Of a stretch of 31,090 bases of DNA, positions 25,475-31,090 are shown in pieces. The position numbers and the translations under genes were made by a program. Source of the DNA: a virus. The stretch is from IMG/VR virus record IMGVR_UViG_3300044675_005608, positions 1 through 31,090 of that record. One strand, given 5' to 3'. The number at the start of each line of letters is the position of its first letter. Position 1 is the first letter of the stretch. The notes beneath the pieces are model-generated. The model had not been told where the DNA came from. It saw only the letters and a list, made by a program, of their open reading frames with translations, and ran no database searches.

Positions 25475-27313
25475 TTAAGAGAAAGTAATTGATTGGAAGT
25501 TCTTAACTGACACTCTGATGTCTTTACCAGGATATCTGATTTGATAAACTTGTGATGGTTGTGCAAATATTGTATCATCAACAGGTGCAATCAATTTTAC
25601 TTCAGGGTCGGCATACTCCATTGAAGTTTCCGCTGAAGAGTATTGTCCTCCAACTTCATTGAACACCTCTAATCCTGCAACAGTTAATACTCCGTTAGTG
25701 TTTTGAATAATACTTCTTATCTCTGACAGATATACGTTCTGACCTAACTGTCTTGTTTGTGGGTTAAAGTATGCAGAAACTTTATCAATCACACTTGAAA
25801 TAACCTGTCCTGAGTTTTGAGCCGAATCCAAAACAATTGAAACATCAACACTCAAGTCAATAACCTCAGCACTGAATATCGATATGTAGTCATTCATCAT
25901 ACGATAATTTGATAGGTAGTTGGCAATATTTTGTCTCAAAGTATTTGAAACAATATTTGTTAATTTACCTGATGTATCGTATGATAAAATTTGAATTAAA
26001 ATTTTGTTGTCGTTTTCTGTAATTGAAACTTTGGCAGGTGCCCCAAACTGAGCTGGCATGTTTCTAATAATTGATTCATAATCCTGTACTGTAACCGCTC
26101 TCTTTTGAGCCGCAAAGTTAAACGATACATAGTTTCTAATTTCTTCTAATGATGGTATACCCGCACCACCAACCGCTGCCGTTACGTTAACGCATCGTAA
26201 TGAGTTGATTACTGCAGAGTTTGTTGTTTCAGATGGACCATTAACAAAGAATGAAACTGTACCAATTTGATTAATAACATTCGTACCTAAGTTTGTTGCT
26301 AATCCACCACCAACTCTATATTGTATAAACAAAGTAGAATTAGGTGTTAATGTAGAACCTAATGAAAAATTGTTTGAATATTTCTGCAATTCTAATGTAG
26401 TACCTAAAGTTGTGAACTGATTCAATTGGTCTTGAGCAGTATTTGTACCACCACCAAATGTCATTTTTTTAAACCCTTCAGGTGTGTATTCAGTAATAAA
26501 CCTATCTTGTGTTTGAATATACCTACCTACTTTAATACCAGGTTGGTCAGATACTTTTGTTGGGTCTTCAATAAAGACTCTATCTTCGGCTAAAGCATCT
26601 ACCTCATACCACCTATTCTCAACACCTAAAAATTCTGCGGTAGTTGGTATGTTAGTATATTGAGTTCCATTCTTTAATAAAACACTTGTTATACCTAACA
26701 CATTTTTTTCAGGTAAAAACAACTCAAAGAATGGTTTAACATCATTTGCTCCAATAACTCTCTTGAATACTTTTGTGATACCATTTACAACAATTTCTCT
26801 TTTTGTAATTGTGTAGTTAACCAACACGTTATTTGAATTAAAGTTTGGTATTTTAATTCTATTTGGGAAACCTTGAGCATTGTACGGTGACGCAAAATCA
26901 ATGTCATAAACATTTTCAAATACAACACCAGCTCCAACAACTTGAGAACCTCTTTGTAGTGTTCCCAAATATCTTTCATCTTCTTTATCCCCAAATGCTG
27001 GAACTGTAACTGAAAAATCAACTAAAGCAACTGAAGGTCTTTGACCTGGTAATTTTAACCCGTAGGTTCTGGCAATGTTATAAATTGATGACCTTTGTTG
27101 AGCATATTGTAATACAGTCTCTTGAACACTTCTATCAATGTTATAGTGTAAGTTATCTGCAATTGCTGCATTTAAATCAATGAAAACAGAAAATACCGAA
27201 GCGTCGTTAAAGTCTTGAATTAAATCAGGGTAATACGTTCTAGTATAATTTAAGAGTTCAGTTCTAATTGACTGATAATCTCTTGTTGCGTACGATATTC
27301 TATTATTTGCCAT
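25475..27313 (-). CDS. Baseplate wedge protein, gp6/baseplate J-like, 612 aa
   Basis: Residues about 30-95 carry the conserved opening of the J/gp6 family (DFNDASVFSVFIDLNAAIAD, then ETVLQYAQQRSSIYNIARTYGLK). The later landmarks are also present: TVQDYESIIRNMP near residue 407 and VYLSEIRSIIQNTNGVLTVA near 525-545. The length is close to T4 gp6 (about 660 aa). In contractile tails this protein dimerises to form the wedge ring around the baseplate hub and drives its conformational change. It lies 5 bp after the gp25-like gene, the same neighbour order as gpW-gpJ in P2. The leader is A-rich with no Shine-Dalgarno sequence. Confidence 0.88.
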   Translation of the reverse strand: MANNRISYATRDYQSIRTELLNYTRTYYPDLIQDFNDASVFSVFIDLNAAIADNLHYNIDRSVQETVLQYAQQRSSIYNIARTYGLKLPGQRPSVALVDFSVTVPAFGDKEDERYLGTLQRGSQVVGAGVVFENVYDIDFASPYNAQGFPNRIKIPNFNSNNVLVNYTITKREIVVNGITKVFKRVIGANDVKPFFELFLPEKNVLGITSVLLKNGTQYTNIPTTAEFLGVENRWYEVDALAEDRVFIEDPTKVSDQPGIKVGRYIQTQDRFITEYTPEGFKKMTFGGGTNTAQDQLNQFTTLGTTLELQKYSNNFSLGSTLTPNSTLFIQYRVGGGLATNLGTNVINQIGTVSFFVNGPSETTNSAVINSLRCVNVTAAVGGAGIPSLEEIRNYVSFNFAAQKRAVTVQDYESIIRNMPAQFGAPAKVSITENDNKILIQILSYDTSGKLTNIVSNTLRQNIANYLSNYRMMNDYISIFSAEVIDLSVDVSIVLDSAQNSGQVISSVIDKVSAYFNPQTRQLGQNVYLSEIRSIIQNTNGVLTVAGLEVFNEVGGQYSSAETSMEYADPEVKLIAPVDDTIFAQPSQVYQIRYPGKDIRVSVKNFQSITFS

Positions 27314-27318
27314 TTATA

Positions 27319-27789
27319 TTAAATATTGATAATCACAAAATCACTCTGACCAAATGTAGAACCATTGGTCGAATAATCTAATCTTATTTTTGCGGTATAT
27401 TCTGACGTACCCTTACCAGGGAATCGGTATACGGATGATTCACTTGTACCTAAAAGATTTTGACCTGTTGCAATGTCAACTTCTTCTTGGGCGTCCGCAG
27501 GAGTAATACTTAAACTATTAACCAATAAATTTGGCATGAATGTTTCAATAGCATCTCTTATGTCAGATTCAATGGCATTAAATGTAAGTCCGTCAAATGG
27601 TTCAAATAGAAACTCATAAAGTCTTGTTCCAAACTGAGGTAAGAAATATCGAGAACCTTTTCTTGTTAATAATAAATGTATTAAGTCGGCCTTAATCTCC
27701 TGAGATTCTAATTCAGTAAGTTCTAAGTAGTCACCTCGTCTAGAATCCCTAAAGGGAAAATTTATACCATAAGTAATTCCATCTGCCAT
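27319..27789 (-). CDS. Baseplate wedge protein, gp25/GPW family, 156 aa
   Basis: Residues about 38-65 contain the family signature HLLLTRKGSRYFLPQFGTRL followed by YEFLFEP, typical of T4 gp25 and P2 gpW. It is slightly longer than T4 gp25 (about 132 aa), with a Thr/Ser-rich C-terminal extension. In the virion it joins the gp6 ring to the first sheath layer and is thought to nucleate sheath assembly. It is the first gene of the tail run after the nrdA terminator, and the gp6-like gene follows 5 bp later. Start is the ATG at 27789. Confidence 0.92.
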   Translation of the reverse strand: MADGITYGINFPFRDSRRGDYLELTELESQEIKADLIHLLLTRKGSRYFLPQFGTRLYEFLFEPFDGLTFNAIESDIRDAIETFMPNLLVNSLSITPADAQEEVDIATGQNLLGTSESSVYRFPGKGTSEYTAKIRLDYSTNGSTFGQSDFVIINI

Positions 27790-27792
27790 AAC

Positions 27793-27800
27793 TATAAATA
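27793..27800 (-). promoter_or_regulatory. TATTTATA motif directly before the gp25-like gene
   Basis: The octamer ends 3 nt before the ATG. If it were a -10 element, transcription would start at or inside the start codon. Either this copy works differently (leaderless mRNA, translation signal) or it is chance. Confidence 0.35.
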
Positions 27801-27807
27801 TAATACT

Positions 27808-27829
27808 ATCTATTTTTCTTTAAATAGAT
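27808..27829. repeat. 8-bp inverted repeat in the leader of the tail run
   Basis: ATCTATTT (27808-27815) and AAATAGAT (27822-27829) are perfect inverted arms with a 6-nt loop. It lies between the nrdA terminator and the gp25-like gene. It could be an operator or leader hairpin, but it is weak and AT-only apart from one G-C pair. Confidence 0.4.
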
Positions 27830-27837
27830 TAAAAATG

Positions 27838-27864
27838 AAAAATCCCGAATGAATCGGGATTTTC
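27838..27864 (-). terminator. Intrinsic terminator after nrdA
   Basis: On the minus strand AAAATCCCGA, a 5-nt loop (TTCAT) and TCGGGATTTT form a perfect 10-bp stem followed by a T-rich tail (TTCATTTTTAA). It starts a few bases after the nrdA stop codon and separates nucleotide metabolism from the tail genes. Flanking A and T runs on both sides would let it act in both directions. Confidence 0.88.
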
Positions 27865-27867
27865 AAA

Positions 27868-30294
27868 TTAGGAACTACATCCAAAACATTCAAAAGGACT
27901 ATCTTCAGGTTTTTGAGTTAGTTCGTATATCTCAACTTTTGGTTGTACAATTTTGGTTTTAGGTTGTTGTATTTTTGATACATCAACCGCTAAGTGTTTA
28001 GCCCCTGTTGAAATTGCTTTAGTTCTAACATAATAACATAATGTCTTTAAACCTTTTTCCCATGAATGGAAGTGTGATGAGGTAATCTTAGACAATGTTG
28101 GGTTAGCCATATAGATATTCATTGATTGTGATTGGTCGATAAATGGTGCTCTGTCCGCCGCCATGTTAATCAATTCTCTTTGTGAAATCTCCCAAATTGT
28201 TTTGTATTTACTAATCAAGTGTTCAATACGTTTAACTTTCTTTGTATAGTTTTTATCCTCAGTATCAAGGTGATTATTAAAATTAATGTTTTGAACTGAA
28301 CCTTCATTTAAAATGATTTCATTTTTCAAATCCTCACTCCAAATACCAATCTTTTCAAAGTCATTAATCAAATACTTGTTCACAATCATAATTTCACCAC
28401 CAACAACTCGTCTGTTAAATAACGCTGAGTGAGCTGGTTCTGTCATTTCAAATGAACCTGTAATCTTAGCTGAAGATGCCACAGGCATCTGAGCCGTGAA
28501 TAATGAGTTACAAACACCGTAAGTTTTAACTTCTTCTTTTAAAGAATCCCAATTCCAAAGACCACTTAATCCTTCATAATCTAACCCCCACATATCAAAT
28601 TGGAATACCCCTTTTGACATTGGTGAACCTTTAAAGTGAGCGTATGGTTTGTGTATCATTGTTTTACATAATTCCATACTTTCAGTGATTGCTGCAAAGT
28701 AGATAGTTTCAAAAATGTTTTTATTCAATTTCTTAGCATCTTCAGATGTAAAGATGTAATCCATCAAATAGAATACGTCCGCTAAACCTTGAGTACCAAT
28801 CGCAATTGCTCTTTGGTCCAATCCACCCTTTCTACCTTTTTCAGTTGAGTAACTGTTTATGTCGATAACTTTGTTAAGAGCTCTAACAACTTTTCTCACT
28901 TCACTATAAAGTAAGTTATAGTTAAACTCACCTTTCTCAATAAAGTTTTTCAATACCATCGAAGATAGTGTACAGATTGCCGTAGTTTCTTCATCGGTGT
29001 ATTGGTAAATCTCATTACAAAGATTTGATTGTTTAATCACCCCAATGTTTTGGTGGTTTGTTTTCTTGTTAGCATTATCTTTAGAACATAAGTAAGGAAC
29101 ACCAGTTTCAACTTGTGATTCGATAATCTTAGTCCAAACATCTTGAGCCTTAACTTTTTTACCAAGACCTAACTCAACCGCTTGGTTGTAGTTTGCTTCG
29201 TATTCGTCACCATAACATTCTTGAAGTGGTTTTATACCCGCCTTAATAATGTCGTTAGGACAAAACAAATACCAATCAGAACTTTCCTTTACCGCTCTCA
29301 TGAAGTTGTCAGGAATCCAAAGAGCTGTGAATAAATCTCTTGCTCTTAATTCTTCCGCACCTGTGTTCTTTTTAATATCTAACAAGTCCATAACATCTTT
29401 GTGCCATGGTTCGATGTAGATAGCAGCACTACCAGGTCGTCTTCCTTGTTGGTTAAAGAATCTTAACGACTCGTTAACTATTTTCAAATACTTCAACAAT
29501 CCACCCGCAAATCCACCTGATGAATTGATACGACTTTCTTTACTTCTGATGTTAGACATTGATAAACCAATACCTGCAGCGTCTGAAGAATAAGTTGAAA
29601 TATCATTCAGTGTTTGTAATAAACCATTACGTGAATCTGAGTTATTATAATGTAAAACACAAGACGCTAATTGAGGGACTTTGGTTCCTGAATTAATAAT
29701 TATTGGTGTCGCTGGTGAAATAAGTTGATTTGATAATGAATGGTAATATTCAACCGCTTCTTCAAATGAGTTTGTTACCCATAGAGCAACTCTCATGTAC
29801 ATGTGTTGTGGTCTTTCTATTACTTTACCTTGTGGTGTTTTTAGTAAATACATTTCTTGTAATGAACGCCAAGCAAAGTAATCAAAGTTATAATCATTCT
29901 CATGATTAATAACCTCATCAATTTTGTCATGACCATAAGAGTCCATGATTTCAATTAACTTGTCATTGATTACACCAGTTGAATGTAACTCCATAATAGT
30001 CTCACAAAAACTATCATTAGTTTCTTTGTGGTACGCAGAAATTGCAACTGACGATGCTAATCTTGAATAGTCGTGGTGACTACCAGTATAAGCCGCAGCA
30101 ATTTCGTAAACTAACTTATCCAACTCTTTGGTTGTGATAAGTCCTTCAGTTGGGACTGATGTAATGACTTTGATGAAGATTTCATCAGAGTTTACGTTCA
30201 ATCCTTTTGCCGCACGTTTAACTCGATTATAGATTTTTTGAGGATTAAATGATACGTCCTCACCGTTTCTTTTTTTAATTTTTAATGACATCAT
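27868..30294 (-). CDS. nrdA: Class I ribonucleoside-diphosphate reductase, large subunit
   Basis: Reduces ribonucleoside diphosphates to deoxy forms together with NrdB. An ATP-cone lies at residues 1-92 (KIKKRNGEDVSFNPQKIYNR). The catalytic set is complete: redox Cys C212 (QLASC) and C441 (AICTLSS), active-site N424-x-C426-x-E428 (SNLCNEIY), radical-relay Y754-Y755 (CYYVRTKA) and the C-terminal C803-x-x-C806 (ECFGCSS) that is re-reduced by thioredoxin or glutaredoxin. The NQQGRRPGSAAIYIEPWH block (281-298) is typical and closer to eukaryote-type R1 than to E. coli NrdA. At 808 aa it is full length. The start is ATGATG, so either Met is possible. It lies 12 bp after nrdB and is followed by a terminator. 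Confidence 0.97.
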   Translation of the reverse strand: MMSLKIKKRNGEDVSFNPQKIYNRVKRAAKGLNVNSDEIFIKVITSVPTEGLITTKELDKLVYEIAAAYTGSHHDYSRLASSVAISAYHKETNDSFCETIMELHSTGVINDKLIEIMDSYGHDKIDEVINHENDYNFDYFAWRSLQEMYLLKTPQGKVIERPQHMYMRVALWVTNSFEEAVEYYHSLSNQLISPATPIIINSGTKVPQLASCVLHYNNSDSRNGLLQTLNDISTYSSDAAGIGLSMSNIRSKESRINSSGGFAGGLLKYLKIVNESLRFFNQQGRRPGSAAIYIEPWHKDVMDLLDIKKNTGAEELRARDLFTALWIPDNFMRAVKESSDWYLFCPNDIIKAGIKPLQECYGDEYEANYNQAVELGLGKKVKAQDVWTKIIESQVETGVPYLCSKDNANKKTNHQNIGVIKQSNLCNEIYQYTDEETTAICTLSSMVLKNFIEKGEFNYNLLYSEVRKVVRALNKVIDINSYSTEKGRKGGLDQRAIAIGTQGLADVFYLMDYIFTSEDAKKLNKNIFETIYFAAITESMELCKTMIHKPYAHFKGSPMSKGVFQFDMWGLDYEGLSGLWNWDSLKEEVKTYGVCNSLFTAQMPVASSAKITGSFEMTEPAHSALFNRRVVGGEIMIVNKYLINDFEKIGIWSEDLKNEIILNEGSVQNINFNNHLDTEDKNYTKKVKRIEHLISKYKTIWEISQRELINMAADRAPFIDQSQSMNIYMANPTLSKITSSHFHSWEKGLKTLCYYVRTKAISTGAKHLAVDVSKIQQPKTKIVQPKVEIYELTQKPEDSPFECFGCSS

Positions 30295-30306
30295 ATTGTT
30301 TTAATG

Positions 30307-31090
30307 TTAGAAATCTTCCTCAAAGGAGATTGTTTCATTTAATTTTGCTTTTTGATATTCAACCGTTCTTGACTCAAAGAAATTTCCTTTTGTCTCAACA
30401 GCAATTTGTTCCATAAATTTAAATGGTTGTTCAACATTGAATTCTTTTTTACAACCCAACTTAACTAACAAACCATCAACAACGAACTCAAGATATTGTT
30501 TCATTAAGTTTGAGTTCATACCAATTAAAGATACTGGTAATGATTCAGTGATAAATTCTTTTTCAATTTCTAATGCCGATAATAAAATTTCTCTAATTCT
30601 TTTTTCACTTGGTCTGTTTTCAACGTGGTTGTTTAACAAGTGGATTGCAAAATCACAATGTAAGTTTTCATCTTTAAAGATTAAAGAATTGGCATTACAC
30701 AAACCTTGCATGATACCTCTTGATTTCAACCAAAAGATTGAACAGAATGAACCTGAGAAGAAGATACCTTCAACCGCCGCAAACGCAACCAATCTTTCTT
30801 GGAACGATGCTTTCTCAATCCAATCCAAAGCCCATTTAGCTTTCTTTTGAACTGCTGGTAGATTGTCCAATGCGGTGAAACATAAATTCTTTTCTTCCTC
30901 ATTTGAGATATAAGTGTCAATAAGAAGTGAATACATCAAGCTATGGATGTTCTCCATCATAAGCTGGAACCCGTAGAAAAATTTTGCTTCAGGGTATTGT
31001 ACCTCACGATAAAAGTTTTCAGCCAAGTTTTCATTAACGATACCATCAGAAGCCGCGAAGAACGATAAAATGTTTTTAACAAAATATTGT
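30307..31090 (-). CDS. nrdB: Class I ribonucleoside-diphosphate reductase, small subunit, N-terminus beyond window
   Basis: 260 residues are visible up to the stop at 30307; the start lies past the right edge. The frame stays open to the edge ([20 protein letters not shown]), matching the R2 family. Visible metal ligands and radical site, numbered from the edge, are E46 and H49 (MENIHS), radical Tyr Y53 (LMYSLL), E107 (VEGIFF), and E141 and H144 (ENLHCDFA). The first Asp ligand would lie outside. A Tyr at the radical site indicates the classic dimetal-tyrosyl type. The C-terminal end (FEEDF) is the R1-binding tail, and the acidic-Phe ending resembles eukaryote-type R2. It is in an operon with nrdA. 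A TTG at 31026 is internal, not the start. Confidence 0.96.
   Translation of the reverse strand, partial: QYFVKNILSFFAASDGIVNENLAENFYREVQYPEAKFFYGFQLMMENIHSLMYSLLIDTYISNEEEKNLCFTALDNLPAVQKKAKWALDWIEKASFQERLVAFAAVEGIFFSGSFCSIFWLKSRGIMQGLCNANSLIFKDENLHCDFAIHLLNNHVENRPSEKRIREILLSALEIEKEFITESLPVSLIGMNSNLMKQYLEFVVDGLLVKLGCKKEFNVEQPFKFMEQIAVETKGNFFESRTVEYQKAKLNETISFEEDF

Noticed and set aside
2665-27800. Plus-strand TATAAATA read as T4-type late promoters firing rightward
   Set aside because: I recognise no plus-strand gene downstream of any copy. If the motif is functional, the minus-strand reading facing the genes is more sensible.
30437-30850. 137-codon plus-strand open frame opposite nrdB
   Set aside because: Antisense to a clearly conserved enzyme; no recognisable domain or start context.
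31024-31026. TTG start for the small ribonucleotide reductase subunit
   Set aside because: The frame continues upstream with conserved R2 sequence ([12 protein letters not shown]) to the window edge, so the gene is cut by the edge.

Overview
This window is a late structural region of a large tailed phage with a contractile tail, most likely infecting a member of the Bacteroidota (Flavobacteriia-like). The evidence is low GC outside the repeats, A-rich gene leaders without Shine-Dalgarno sequences, SprB-type repeats known from Bacteroidota gliding adhesins, a PKD domain, and baseplate genes of the gp25 and gp6/J families. I recognise genes only on the minus strand, so the layout is read from the right edge to the left. 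The genome itself cannot be named from the sequence alone.

Right end (31090 to about 27870): nrdB (class I ribonucleotide reductase small subunit, N-terminus outside the window) and nrdA (large subunit) lie 12 bp apart and end at a strong hairpin terminator. Their products supply dNTPs for phage replication.

Middle (27789 to 12896): a tightly packed tail/baseplate run. It starts with a gp25/GPW-like wedge protein and a gp6/J-like wedge protein. Next comes a 1657-residue protein with a carboxypeptidase-regulatory-like domain and a transmembrane-like segment. Three unrecognised structural proteins follow, one of them carrying a PKD domain, plus a further 302-residue protein. The run ends with a 994-residue protein carrying a gpI/gp7-like motif. 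Junctions are 1-14 nt overlaps or short gaps, so translation is probably coupled.

Left (12896 to 1): a series of repeat-built surface or fibre proteins. They are a SprB-repeat protein (711 aa), a small protein with an 11-residue Cys repeat, a protein with a Thr/Pro stalk (475 aa), a 2040-residue protein with a Gly-X-Y collagen-like tract of about 1,490 residues, and a second collagen-like protein running off the left edge. A hairpin terminator separates the two collagen-like genes. Together they look like the adhesin and fibre set mounted on the tail encoded to the right.

Five of the six gaps over 20 bp in the tail region contain the octamer TATTTAT(A/T) on the coding strand ahead of the next gene. 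This is a candidate late-promoter element. I saw no tRNA, CRISPR array, insertion sequence or integrase.
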